From Ramlibacter sp. WS9 (GTDB lineage: Bacteria; Pseudomonadota; Gammaproteobacteria; Burkholderiales; Burkholderiaceae_C), in NCBI RefSeq assembly GCF_003797765.1, contig NZ_RKMB01000007.1:1-64000 (forward strand): DNA of 64,000 bases, written 5' to 3'. The notes below the pieces were generated by a model. That model was not told the origin of the DNA, made no database searches, and was given only the letters and a program-made list of their open reading frames with translations. Position 1 is the first letter of the stretch, and each line of letters begins with the position of its first letter. The translations under genes were made by a program, and so were the position numbers. Positions 19,343-27,620 of the stretch are shown piece after piece.

Positions 19343-19879
19343 TCAATCGCGGCGGGGCATCTCGATGAATTGGGGATCGACGCCGCGGCTGCGCAGCCAA
19401 TCCGCCAAGGCGTAGCCGGTGCCGGCCGGCCAGCACTTCACCCCTTCGTACGGGTAAAGCTTGTAGTCGACCAACTCGGGCGAGAGCTTCACTTCGCCGT
19501 CGGCCACCGCATGGTAGGCAATGATCACCTGGTTCATGCGCTGGAAATCGTAGACACCGATCAGGTTGAGCTCCGTCGCGTCGAGGTTGGTTTCTTCCTT
19601 GATCTCGCGCGCGATGCCTTGTTGCGGCGTCTCGCCCGCCTCCATGAAACCGGTGATGAGCGCGTACATCTTGTGCGTCCAAGCCGCGTTGCGCGCCAGC
19701 AGGATCTGGTCCCGGTACTGGATCACCGCAGCCAACACCGGGGTCGGATTGTTCCAGTGCGTCCATTGGCAGGCCCGGCAGCGCAGGCGCTGCTTCTCGC
19801 CGCCGTCCTCCATCTGGGCGACCAGGGCCAACGGCGTTGCGCAGTTGGGACAGAAATTGAAGGCGTGCGGCGCGGTCAT
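19343..19879 (-). CDS. zinc-ribbon Nudix hydrolase (NudC-like)
   Basis: This 178-residue protein has an N-terminal Cys4 zinc ribbon (C10, C13, C34, C37) followed by a Nudix box (77-99) starting GFMEAGET and containing REIKEE. The architecture is that of NADH pyrophosphatase-related enzymes that cleave NAD(H), deNADding RNA or related nucleotides. It lacks the N-terminal domain of full NudC. The ATG at 19879 overlaps the cysM stop (ATGA), which supports this start over one 15 codons upstream. Confidence 0.88.
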   Translation of the reverse strand: MTAPHAFNFCPNCATPLALVAQMEDGGEKQRLRCRACQWTHWNNPTPVLAAVIQYRDQILLARNAAWTHKMYALITGFMEAGETPQQGIAREIKEETNLDATELNLIGVYDFQRMNQVIIAYHAVADGEVKLSPELVDYKLYPYEGVKCWPAGTGYALADWLRSRGVDPQFIEMPRRD

Positions 19880-20784
19880 GCGGGGAACACGCCAGTGGAA
19901 AGATAGCGGTCGCCACGGTCGCACACCACGAACACGATGGTCGCATTCTCGACCGTCGCCGCGATCTGCTGGGCCACCCAGCAGGCGCCCGCCGCCGAGA
20001 TGCCGCCGAAGATGCCCTCATCGCGGGCGAGACGGCGGCACATTTCTTCCGCGTCGTCCTGGCTCACGTACACCAACTCGTCCACAGTGCTGGGGTCGTA
20101 GATCTTCGGCAGGTATTCCTGGGGCCACTTGCGAATGCCCGGGATGCGCGAACCTTCGCTCGGCTGCGCGCCGACGATACGCACGGCGGCGTTCTTCTCT
20201 TTCAGGAACCGCGAAACACCCGTGATGGTGCCGGTCGTGCCCATCGCGCTCACGAAGTGGGTGATCCTGCCACCGGTCTGTTCCCACAGTTCGGGGCCGG
20301 TCGTCTCGTAGTGGATGCGCGGGTTGTCGGCGTTGGCGAACTGGTCGAGCACGCGTCCCTTGCCTTCGCGCTGCATGTTGTCGGCGAGATCTCGTGCGTA
20401 TTCCATGCCGCCGCTCTTGGGCGTGAGCACGAGTTCTGCGCCGAAAGCCTTCATCGTCTGGGCGCGCTCGATCGACAGGTCCTCCGGCATGATGAGGACC
20501 ATGCGGTAGCCCCGGATCGCCGCGGCCATGGCCAGCGCGATGCCGGTGTTGCCCGATGTGGCTTCGACGAGCGTATCGCCGGGCTTGATCTCGCCGCGTT
20601 CCTCTGCCCGCTTGATCATCGACAGCGCCGGCCTGTCCTTGACCGACCCGGCCGGGTTGTTACCCTCGAGCTTGCCCAGGATGACGTTGCCGCGCTGCTT
20701 GTTCTCGGCCGCGCCGATGCGCTGCAATGCCACCAGCGGCGTCTTGCCGATGGCGTCTTCGATGGTCGGGTAAGAGGGGTTCAT
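19876..20784 (-). CDS. cysM: cysteine synthase B
   Basis: This PLP enzyme forms L-cysteine from O-acetylserine and sulfide or thiosulfate. The 302-residue protein has the PLP lysine K49 in NPAGSVKDRPALSM, the substrate loop TSGNTG and the phosphate loop GTTGTITG. CysM rather than CysK is indicated by EGNNPAGSVKDR and by the C-terminal GDRYLSTGVFP. The ATG at 20784 starts just after the T/A-rich gap next to the divergent tRNA-Leu gene. The following Nudix gene overlaps by four bases. Confidence 0.95.
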   Translation of the reverse strand: MNPSYPTIEDAIGKTPLVALQRIGAAENKQRGNVILGKLEGNNPAGSVKDRPALSMIKRAEERGEIKPGDTLVEATSGNTGIALAMAAAIRGYRMVLIMPEDLSIERAQTMKAFGAELVLTPKSGGMEYARDLADNMQREGKGRVLDQFANADNPRIHYETTGPELWEQTGGRITHFVSAMGTTGTITGVSRFLKEKNAAVRIVGAQPSEGSRIPGIRKWPQEYLPKIYDPSTVDELVYVSQDDAEEMCRRLARDEGIFGGISAAGACWVAQQIAATVENATIVFVVCDRGDRYLSTGVFPA

Positions 20785-20824
20785 GCGCCTCACTGTGCCA
20801 TAATTTCCAATTCCCTTATCCGTT

Positions 20825-20909
20825 GCCGGAGTGGTGAAATTGGTAGACGCAGGGGACTCAAAATCCCCCGCCGCAAGGCGTGCCGGTTCGATTCCGGCCT
20901 CCGGCACCA
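20825..20909 (+). tRNA. tRNA-Leu(CAA)
   Basis: The 85-nt gene has acceptor arms GCCGGAG (20825-20831) and CTCCGGC (20899-20905), discriminator A and an encoded CCA (20907-20909). The anticodon loop CTCAAAA (20857-20863) gives anticodon CAA, reading UUG. A long variable arm is present, as expected for leucine. Parts of its T-arm and 3-prime end are copied just downstream. Confidence 0.97.
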
Positions 20910-20920
20910 CAGTGCCTCGT

Positions 20921-20937
20921 CCGGAATCAAACCGGCA
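20921..20937. repeat. inverted copy of the tRNA-Leu T-arm
   Basis: These 17 bases are the reverse complement of 20881-20897 (T-arm of tRNA-Leu) with one mismatch. The two copies can form a long hairpin over the tRNA 3-prime end. Confidence 0.75.
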
Positions 20938-20968
20938 TGGCCTGTACTGAAAGCGCACTTCGTGCGCG

Positions 20969-20989
20969 GATTCCTGCCTCCGGCACCAC
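20969..20989 (+). repeat. direct copy of the tRNA-Leu 3-prime end
   Basis: The last 21 bases around the tRNA-Leu 3-prime end (20890-20910) recur here with one mismatch. The exact 14-base core is GCCTCCGGCACCAC. The two copies are 79 bp apart. They resemble att-type duplications left by integration at a tRNA gene, but no integrase is in the window. Confidence 0.75.
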
Positions 20990-20990
20990 C

Positions 20991-21394
20991 CGCATGACCC
21001 AGCGCGTCAACCCACGACGCCGCGTCGCCGATCACGCTGAAGACCACGTCTCGCATGTGATGCGGGGCATCCAGCGCCACCGAAACGAAATGGTCCGCCG
21101 TGGCCCTACGGCACGCCAGTGCCATTCGTGCACCGGTTCCGGTTCCATCGCTGGGGCCACTGCGGGCACTGCGGCTCGCATCGAACGCCGGTCCACTGAA
21201 AACGTGCTGGGCGCGTGGTTGAGCCCCGGGCCCTTCGCATTCAACAGCGCCTCCTTCAAGGTCCAGAACGCATTGAAGCGTTCGGCATCCGATCTCAGCA
21301 GCGCATGGGCGGCAGCGTATGCGAACGCATCTTTCTCGAAGTGAAACGCCCCGGTACGGTTGCGTTCGTCTTCACCCAGCACGACATTGAGCAC
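20991..21394 (-). pseudogene. decayed 4'-phosphopantetheinyl transferase
   Basis: The N-terminal part reads like an Sfp-type transferase start (LGEDERNRTGAFHFEKDAF then AAAHALLR). It joins directly to the C-terminal catalytic helix FNAFWTLKEALLNAKGPGLN, so the central domain with the CoA-binding and metal residues is missing. Further on the frame changes: HEWHWRA in one frame continues as RRATADHFVSVALDAP in another. Deletion plus frameshift means it cannot make an active enzyme. It fills most of the 545 nt between tRNA-Leu and the next gene. No other intact gene was seen there. Confidence 0.7.
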
Positions 21395-21455
21395 AGGTAA
21401 TCAGCCCACAGCCAGGGTACTTGTAACCTGGCCGATTCGGGTGCATTCTTCCTGC

Positions 21456-22466
21456 ATGCTTGCTCGAATCCTTCTTGCGGCTTTGCTGGTCACGTGCGGC
21501 CTCGCGGGTGCGGCCACGGCCCCGCCCGCCGGCGCGCAGGCCACGATCGAAGCGCTGACGCGCGCGCACGCCGCGGTGGTGGGCGTCCAGGTGACAGCGG
21601 CGGAGGGCGCGCGCTCCGCGGAAACGCTGGGCCGCCAGCGCAGCGGTTCGGGTGTGGTGATCGGGCCCGACGGCCTCGTACTCACCATCGGCTACCTGCT
21701 GCTCGAGGCCGACACGATCCAGGTGCAGACGCAGGACAACCGCACGTTGCCGGCACGTGCGGTCGGCTATGACCTCGCTACCGGCTTCGGGCTGGTCAGG
21801 CCCTTGTTGCCGCTGCGCGGGGTGAGTCCTGTGGCACTGGGCACCCTCAAGGATGTGGGCACCGGCGACGCGTTGATGGCCGCCACGGGCGGCGCCGACG
21901 GCGACGTGGCCATGACGCAGCTCGTCAGCAAGCGCGCGTTCTCCGGCTATTGGGAATATCACATCGAGTCGGCGCTCTTCACCAGCCCGCCCATCGGCAA
22001 CCACAGTGGGGCACCGCTCTTCAACCAGCGCGGCGAGCTGCTGGGCATCGGCAGCCTGTTCGTCAGTGACGTGCTGGGCGGAATGCCGCGCGTGCCCGGC
22101 AACATGTTCGTGCCGGTGGACCTGCTCAAGCCCATCCTGGCCGAGATGCAGAAAACCGGCACCAGCAGCGCCAGCCGCCGGCCCTGGCTGGGGCTGACGT
22201 CGGCCGAACAGGGCGGGCGAGTCCAGGTGGTGCGGGTCGCGCCAGGAAGCCCCGCGCAGGCCGGCGGGATCGAGGCGGGCGACGTGGTGCTGGCGATCGA
22301 TGGGGCGCGTGTCGCGACGCTCGAAGAGTTTTACAAGCGCCTGTGGGCCCACGCCAACCCGGACGACGAGATCGTGCTGACGGTGCTGCAGGGCGCGGAC
22401 ATCCGCACCCTCAAGATCAAAGCCGTGGACCGGATGTCGACGATGGCCAGGCCGGCCGGGATTTAG
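21456..22466 (+). CDS. HtrA-like S1C protein with PDZ domain, catalytic triad incomplete
   Basis: The 336-residue protein has an Ala-rich signal peptide (about 1-28), a trypsin-fold domain and one PDZ domain (about 245-330). In active HtrA proteases the histidine follows LTN (LTNxHV). Here the stretch is LTIGYLLLEA (76-85) with no His. The aspartate site is DLATGFGLV (106-114) with Gly in its place. A serine remains in GNHSGAPLF (S184). It is therefore probably a conserved pseudo-protease of the periplasm that binds rather than cleaves. I recall similar TIGYL-type sequences in other proteobacteria, so this is not simple decay. Its 3-prime end overlaps the convergent LuxR gene by 50 bp. Confidence 0.8.
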   Translation: MLARILLAALLVTCGLAGAATAPPAGAQATIEALTRAHAAVVGVQVTAAEGARSAETLGRQRSGSGVVIGPDGLVLTIGYLLLEADTIQVQTQDNRTLPARAVGYDLATGFGLVRPLLPLRGVSPVALGTLKDVGTGDALMAATGGADGDVAMTQLVSKRAFSGYWEYHIESALFTSPPIGNHSGAPLFNQRGELLGIGSLFVSDVLGGMPRVPGNMFVPVDLLKPILAEMQKTGTSSASRRPWLGLTSAEQGGRVQVVRVAPGSPAQAGGIEAGDVVLAIDGARVATLEEFYKRLWAHANPDDEIVLTVLQGADIRTLKIKAVDRMSTMARPAGI

Positions 22467-23631
22467 CAGCCGGCGAAGCGTCGTCGAACAGGGAGCTCGA
22501 GAACGCCGACTCCGGCAACACGCTCGCGCTGAACGACGCCATCAGTTCCTTTTGCGACTTGAACCCGGTCTTCTCGAGGATCGCCACGATCTGGCTGCGC
22601 ACGGTGTTCACCGATGCGTTGCGGCGGGTCGCGATGGCCTTTGCCGGCAATCCCTTGAGCAGCCCGGCGAGCACCTCCACCTCCGCCCGCGTGAGCCTTG
22701 CGGTCGATGCCATCGAGCCGGGCTGCAGCTGTGCGTGGTGCTCCCCGGCCTTCTCGCTGAAAACCACCAGGATCATCCGTTTGTCGACCACGTCGGTCTG
22801 GCCGACCAGTGGCAACCAGGGAATGAGGTGGGCCGTCCATTCGTTGTGCGCCGGGTCGGTGAACGACATCTTGCTGGCGGCTGCGGTGGTGTGCACCTGG
22901 AACAGCGCCGATTCCCATTGCGCCTGCAGTTGCGAATGCGTGAACCGCACCCTGCCTGTCGCAAGGCGCAGGGACATCGGCTCCATGATGCGGCTGAACG
23001 CCTCGTTGGCCTCGAGGCAGCGCCCGGCCTGGTCGGTGAACAGGCAGGGCGTCGGAAGCATCCTCAGCATCTCCGTGGCGGCATGAACGGCGGCGGCTTG
23101 GCGCTCGAGCCGCAGACTCACCGCCGCCGCCTGCTGGAAATGGGGAAGCAATTGCTGCAGCATCGTGAACGCGGCGGCCTCGAAGGGGGGCCGCCCCGGC
23201 GCACGCATCACCGCTATCACCGATTCCACCCCGGGCGCGCTCGGAAACTTCGCCGCAAGCGACCAGCGCAATCCGTGAGGGACCAGGAAGTCGCGATAAA
23301 ACTTGTTGGTGTCGACGAACTCTTCGTCGAAGTGTTCATGGCAGCGCAATATCTGACTCGCGGGCCGCGCGGCCAGCCACTGCGCGCGCGGGTCCGACGG
23401 TCCCCAGTCGCGTGCGTAGCGCCGATTCGCATCATCGAATCCATCGCCCATGTCGGAATGCGAGACGACCCCTGTCGCGATGTCGCGAAGGAACAGGTGC
23501 GCGGTGGTGGCTGCCAGCGTCGCCGCCGTCTGGCATAACAGCTGGCGGGTCTTCGCCGGCTCCGCAGCCGAGGCATGGACGAGGCCCACGAGCTGAACCA
23601 TCTCATCGGTATTCGAGGGACGGTGTGTCAT
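22417..23631 (-). CDS. LuxR-type HTH transcriptional regulator
   Basis: This 404-residue regulator has a C-terminal LuxR-type helix-turn-helix (about 315-370, LTRAEVEVLAGLLKGLPAKA then NTVRSQIVAILEKTGFKSQ). The long N-terminal region looks PAS/GAF-like. No autoinducer synthase is nearby and no phospho-acceptor domain is evident, so the signal is unknown. The last 60 residues are low-complexity and antisense to the HtrA-like gene. A 29-base palindrome lies 11 bases upstream of the start and may be its own operator. Confidence 0.82.
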   Translation of the reverse strand: MTHRPSNTDEMVQLVGLVHASAAEPAKTRQLLCQTAATLAATTAHLFLRDIATGVVSHSDMGDGFDDANRRYARDWGPSDPRAQWLAARPASQILRCHEHFDEEFVDTNKFYRDFLVPHGLRWSLAAKFPSAPGVESVIAVMRAPGRPPFEAAAFTMLQQLLPHFQQAAAVSLRLERQAAAVHAATEMLRMLPTPCLFTDQAGRCLEANEAFSRIMEPMSLRLATGRVRFTHSQLQAQWESALFQVHTTAAASKMSFTDPAHNEWTAHLIPWLPLVGQTDVVDKRMILVVFSEKAGEHHAQLQPGSMASTARLTRAEVEVLAGLLKGLPAKAIATRRNASVNTVRSQIVAILEKTGFKSQKELMASFSASVLPESAFSSSLFDDASPAAKSRPAWPSSTSGPRL

Positions 23632-23641
23632 GCTTCGGCCC

Positions 23642-23670
23642 GTATCAAAATGTAAGTCACATTTTGATAC
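23642..23670. promoter_or_regulatory. 29-base palindrome upstream of luxR-type gene
   Basis: Perfect 12-base arms (GTATCAAAATGT and its complement) flank the spacer AAGTC. It lies just upstream of the regulator start at 23631, where a promoter would be. It is likely a protein-binding operator rather than a terminator, because no T-run follows. A second, shorter palindrome (CGGTGAC-CTAA-GTCACCG) is at 23719-23736. Confidence 0.6.
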
Positions 23671-23775
23671 TTCCGGGTCGGCTTGGCTAGCTCAAATGCC
23701 GGAAATCTCCCGCGATTTCGGTGACCTAAGTCACCGCGACTGCCTTCGCCCCACCAAACCGCCTTCACTCGGCCT

Positions 23776-24705
23776 TCACCCGGCCTTCAATCCGCCCTCC
23801 ACGTCCGGATAGAGCAAGCTCAGCCTCAGCTCGTTCTTCAGCCGCCGGTTGTCCAACCGCCGCGACTCGCTCATGAAGCTGAGCAATACCAGTGGCAACT
23901 CGTCCTGCGCCGTACTGCGGGGCACGCGCGGCGGGCGCGGCAGGCCATACAGGTCGGCCGCCAGATCGAAGTAGTCGCCCATCTTCATCTCGCTGTCGTC
24001 CGAGGCGTTGTAGACCCGCTGCGGCTTGCCGCGCCACAAGGCCGCCAGGACGGCCCGGGCCAGATCATCCGCGTGGATGTGGTTGGTGTAGACGTCGTCT
24101 TGCGCGGCCAGCACCGGCGTGCCCTTTTGCAGCCGCTCGCGCGGGGTCCCGCCCTCCCGATCAGGCGCATAGATGCCCGGGATGCGCAAGATGCTCGCGC
24201 GCACATGCGCAGCCCTGCCGAAGTGCCTGATCGCCTGTTCGGCATCGATGCGCCGCTGCGCCCGCGGCGTGCGGGGATTGGGTCGGCGGGTTTCGTCCAC
24301 CCGCTCGCCCCCGCAGTCGCCGTAGACCCCACTGGTCGAGGCGTACACCAGCGACTGGGGCGGCCCGCGCCGGCGCAGCACGCGCAGCAGGGCGGCCGTG
24401 CGCCGGTCGCGCCACCATTGGGGATCGCCTTCCGCCGCCGGCGGCGCCAGGTGAATCACGCGCGTGGCGAGCCCGGCCAGCCGTCCCAGGCCGAGCGGCC
24501 GGTCCAGATTTCCGCCCAAGGGCGTGATGCCGCGCGCCCGAAGCTCATCGACCCGGCCGGGCGACGAAGTCAGGGCCAGGATGCGAACCCGGCCGGCAAG
24601 GTTGCGGGCCACCCGAAGGCCCACGTCACCGCAACCGACGATCAGCAGGCGCTCACGCCGGAAGCGGGCTGGCAGCGCGCCGAGGGGGCTTAGGTTTGAA
24701 GGCAA
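23776..24705 (-). CDS. SDR-family NAD-dependent epimerase/dehydratase-like protein
   Basis: This 309-residue protein has an N-terminal Rossmann motif LLIVGCGDVGLRVARNLAG, and YASTSGVYGDCGGE in the region of the SDR active site. Its pattern is that of YeeZ-like atypical SDR proteins. Substrate is unknown. The only in-frame start near the Rossmann strand is a TTG at 24705, giving MPSNLSPLG. Longer open sequence upstream has no family similarity. It is divergent from the ferredoxin-type reductase, with 42 nt between the starts. Confidence 0.8.
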   Translation of the reverse strand: MPSNLSPLGALPARFRRERLLIVGCGDVGLRVARNLAGRVRILALTSSPGRVDELRARGITPLGGNLDRPLGLGRLAGLATRVIHLAPPAAEGDPQWWRDRRTAALLRVLRRRGPPQSLVYASTSGVYGDCGGERVDETRRPNPRTPRAQRRIDAEQAIRHFGRAAHVRASILRIPGIYAPDREGGTPRERLQKGTPVLAAQDDVYTNHIHADDLARAVLAALWRGKPQRVYNASDDSEMKMGDYFDLAADLYGLPRPPRVPRSTAQDELPLVLLSFMSESRRLDNRRLKNELRLSLLYPDVEGGLKAG

Positions 24706-24747
24706 AATCGGGCGTAGACAACAAGAGAGCCCGAGGATACTCAAAAG

Positions 24748-25806
24748 ATGACGAGCGCCACGGCCCCGGCCGGCCCCTTCCAGGTCACTGTACAGCCCAG
24801 CGGACGCTCGTTCAGCGTCAACGCGGAGGAAGCCATCCTCCCCGCCGCCATCCGCCAGGGCGTCGGCATGCCCTACGGCTGCAAGGATGGCGCCTGCGGC
24901 TCCTGCAAATGCAAGAAGCTCGAAGGCGTGGTCGTGCACGGCCATCACCAGACCAAGGCGCTGAGCCCCGAAGAGGAAGCCGCTGGCTTCATCCTCACCT
25001 GCTGCGGCGTGCCGCAGACCCATATCGTCCTCGAGTCTCGCCAGGTCACCGACGAAAGCGCGTTCCCGATCCGCAAGATGCCCTCACGCGTGCTGTCGCT
25101 GGAAAAGAAGTCGCCCGACGTGATGGTGGTCAAGCTGCAGCTGCCGGCCAACGACACCATGCGCTATCACGCCGGGCAATTCGTCGAGTTCATCCTGCGC
25201 GACGGTGCACGTCGCAGCTACTCGATGGCCAACGCGCCGCATAACGGCCCGGGCGTCGAGCTGCACATCCGCCACATGCCCGGCGGCAAGTTCACCGACC
25301 ACGTGTTCACCGCGATGAAGGAAAAAGAGATCCTGCGTGTCGAAGGCCCGTTCGGCGCCTTTTACCTGCGTGAGGACTCCGACAAGCCCATCATCCTGCT
25401 GGCCTCCGGCACCGGCTTCGCGCCGATCAAGGCTGTCATCGAGCACATGCATTTCAAGGGCATCACGCGCCCGGCCACGCTGTACTGGGGCGGACGCCGC
25501 CCGTCCGACCTGTACCTGGACGACTGGGTCCAGGGCAAGCTGGCCGAAATGCCCAACCTGAAGTACGTGCCTGTCATCTCCAACGCGTTGCCGGAAGACA
25601 ACTGGACCGGCCGCACGGGCTTCGTGCATCGCGCGGTGCTCGAAGATTTCCCCGATTTGTCGGGCCACCAGGTCTATGCCTGCGGCGCCCCCATCGTCGT
25701 CGACTCGGCACGTGCCGAGTACAGCGCCGCCGCGAAGCTGCCGCCCGACGAATTCCATGCCGACTCGTTCACGACCGAAGCCGACAAGCATGGTCCCGGC
25801 ACCTGA
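24748..25806 (+). CDS. 2Fe-2S ferredoxin/FAD NAD(P)H reductase (AscD-like)
   Basis: The 352-residue protein has an N-terminal plant-type [2Fe-2S] domain (C45-x4-C50-x2-C53-x31-C85) followed by FAD (RRSYSMAN) and NAD domains (LLASGTGFAPIKA). The layout is that of phenol hydroxylase and oxygenase reductases. Relatives are often named CDP-6-deoxy-delta-3,4-glucoseen reductase, but no glucoseen pathway genes are present. That name should not be taken as function. Its electron acceptor is unknown. A Bug-type binding protein gene follows 13 nt after the stop. Confidence 0.88.
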   Translation: MTSATAPAGPFQVTVQPSGRSFSVNAEEAILPAAIRQGVGMPYGCKDGACGSCKCKKLEGVVVHGHHQTKALSPEEEAAGFILTCCGVPQTHIVLESRQVTDESAFPIRKMPSRVLSLEKKSPDVMVVKLQLPANDTMRYHAGQFVEFILRDGARRSYSMANAPHNGPGVELHIRHMPGGKFTDHVFTAMKEKEILRVEGPFGAFYLREDSDKPIILLASGTGFAPIKAVIEHMHFKGITRPATLYWGGRRPSDLYLDDWVQGKLAEMPNLKYVPVISNALPEDNWTGRTGFVHRAVLEDFPDLSGHQVYACGAPIVVDSARAEYSAAAKLPPDEFHADSFTTEADKHGPGT

Positions 25807-25819
25807 ACGGGCTCACGCC

Positions 25820-26791
25820 ATGAAACGCAGAATCCTCATCGCTTCCGCCTTTGCCGCCGCGGCGGCGTTTTCGTCTTCGCCCGCGTTGGCGCAAGCCAGG
25901 CCGATCCGGTTGATCGTGCCTTATGCGGCCGGCGGCCCCATCGACGTCACAGCACGCGTTCTGGCCGAACGCGTCAAGGACAGCCTGGGCACCGTGATCA
26001 TCGAGAACCGTCCCGGCGGCGGCGGCAACATCGGCGCGGACGCGGTCGCGAAGGCCGCACCCGACGGTTTGACGATCGGCATTTCGGCCGTCGCGACGCA
26101 CGCGATCAACCCCTGGCTCTTCTCGAAGATGCCCTACGACGCCGCGAAGGATTTCGCGCCCATCACGCAGATGGTGCGCGTGCCCAATGTGCTGGTGATG
26201 AACGCCGACACCGCGGCGCGGCTGAAGATCAACACGCTCGCCGACTTGATCGCCTACGCCAAGGCCAATCCCGCCAAGCTGAACTACGGCAGCGGCGGCA
26301 ATGGCAGCGCCGGCCACCTGGCGGGTGAGCTGTTCAAGCAAGGCGCGGGCATCTTCGCCGTGCACATTCCGTACAACGGCGGCAACCCGGCGCAGCTGGC
26401 GCTGCTGTCGGGCCAGGTCGATTTCAACTTCGACAACCTCGCCACGGCCGCACCCAACATCCGTGCCGGCAAACTCAAGGCGATTGCGGTCACCACGCTG
26501 CAACGCTCGCCCGCGCTGCCGGACGTCCCGCCGGTTGCCGACACGCTCAAGGGTTTTGCGATCGACACCTGGTGGGGGCTGGTGGCGCCAGCAGGCACAC
26601 CCAAGGATGTGGTGGCCAAGCTCAACCAGGCATTCGTGGCCGCATTGCAGTCGCCGGAAGCGCGCTCCCGGTTTGCCGGTTTGATGGCGGAGCCGGTGAA
26701 CAACACGCCGGAAGACTTCGGCAGCTTCATGCGGGCCGAGCTGGCGAAGTACGAAAAAGTTGTAAAGCTCTCCGGGGCGAAGGTCGACTAG
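25820..26791 (+). CDS. Bug-family tripartite tricarboxylate transporter binding protein
   Basis: This 323-residue periplasmic solute-binding protein has a signal peptide (about 1-24, ending SPALA|QA). It carries the family start IRLIVPYAAGGPIDVTARV and NRPGGGGNIGADAVAKAAPD. Bug/TctC proteins bind carboxylates or other small organic acids, and in Burkholderiales they are usually orphan copies without a membrane partner. None is present here. The ligand cannot be inferred. Confidence 0.92.
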   Translation: MKRRILIASAFAAAAAFSSSPALAQARPIRLIVPYAAGGPIDVTARVLAERVKDSLGTVIIENRPGGGGNIGADAVAKAAPDGLTIGISAVATHAINPWLFSKMPYDAAKDFAPITQMVRVPNVLVMNADTAARLKINTLADLIAYAKANPAKLNYGSGGNGSAGHLAGELFKQGAGIFAVHIPYNGGNPAQLALLSGQVDFNFDNLATAAPNIRAGKLKAIAVTTLQRSPALPDVPPVADTLKGFAIDTWWGLVAPAGTPKDVVAKLNQAFVAALQSPEARSRFAGLMAEPVNNTPEDFGSFMRAELAKYEKVVKLSGAKVD

Positions 26792-26992
26792 CTGGTTGCC
26801 CTCGGGAAACCTCGGGGGTCCATGGCTCTCCCCCGCTTTCCTGCCTGCGTGGCATACCAGGCGTTGCTCGCATGCTATCTGATGGATAGCAGCCGCCGGG
26901 TGTCCTACGTCCGTGTGCGGTTTGTCCGACAAAACGGTCCAGTTACCACTTGGTACATTGGCTCTTCCAGAACGACAAGCAGGAGCCCGGCC

Positions 26993-27607
26993 ATGACAGC
27001 GCTACGCACCCTTCTTTGTGTTGTCTCCGCCACCTCGGCGCTGGCCTTTCCTCTTGACGCCCTATCGCAGGTTGCCGCCCCAGGCACTTCTTCTTTCAGC
27101 TTCGCCAACGGCTGGCAAACGACCGGGCGCAGTTCCCTCGGCTTGAACATTGGCGCGTCGCGGACCGGCGGCGGCTGCGGCACCACCGCACTGATCTGCG
27201 ACATCCCCGAGCGCACCGCGCGGCTCTATGCCAACACGATGATTGGCAATCATTGGGGCGTCGAAGTGGGCTATCTGGACATGGGCCGCATTGCGGCTGC
27301 CGGCGGCGAAACGCGCGCGCAGGGCTTGAACCTCAGCCTGGTCGGCAAAGCACCAGTTTGGCAGTCACTCGGCGTATTCGGGAAAGTCGGCACCACCTAC
27401 GGCCGCACGGAAACATCGATCGTGGCCCCGGGCGCAGCCTACGGCTCGGACCAGGGCTTCGGTTTATCGTACGGCGCAGGCGTGAGCTTCGCGTTCACGC
27501 CGCGCTTGTCGGCAACTCTCGAATGGGAAAGCACCGACTTCCGTTTTGCGGGCGGCACCCGCGACCCCGTTCGTTCTACGAGCCTGGGGTTGCGGTACCG
27601 CTACTAA
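26993..27607 (+). CDS. outer-membrane beta-barrel protein (OmpA/opacity-type)
   Basis: This 204-residue protein has an N-terminal signal peptide (about 1-30). Its alternating strand pattern ends in GLRYRY, a typical C-terminal aromatic barrel signature. It resembles small eight-stranded OmpA-like/opacity porins without a peptidoglycan-binding domain. A Shine-Dalgarno AGGAG (26981-26985) supports the ATG at 26993. The 200-nt gap upstream has short inverted repeats but no clear terminator. Function is unknown beyond a surface role. Confidence 0.78.
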   Translation: MTALRTLLCVVSATSALAFPLDALSQVAAPGTSSFSFANGWQTTGRSSLGLNIGASRTGGGCGTTALICDIPERTARLYANTMIGNHWGVEVGYLDMGRIAAAGGETRAQGLNLSLVGKAPVWQSLGVFGKVGTTYGRTETSIVAPGAAYGSDQGFGLSYGAGVSFAFTPRLSATLEWESTDFRFAGGTRDPVRSTSLGLRYRY

Positions 27608-27620
27608 GGGTTGGCTGGAG

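Noticed and set aside
20890..20989. Integrated mobile element at tRNA-Leu
   Set aside because: Only 79 bp separate the repeats and no integrase or phage gene is present. At most a scar remains.
24748..25806. CDP-deoxysugar (ascarylose) pathway reductase
   Set aside because: Only the reductase-type architecture is present. No dehydrase or other ascarylose genes are in the window.
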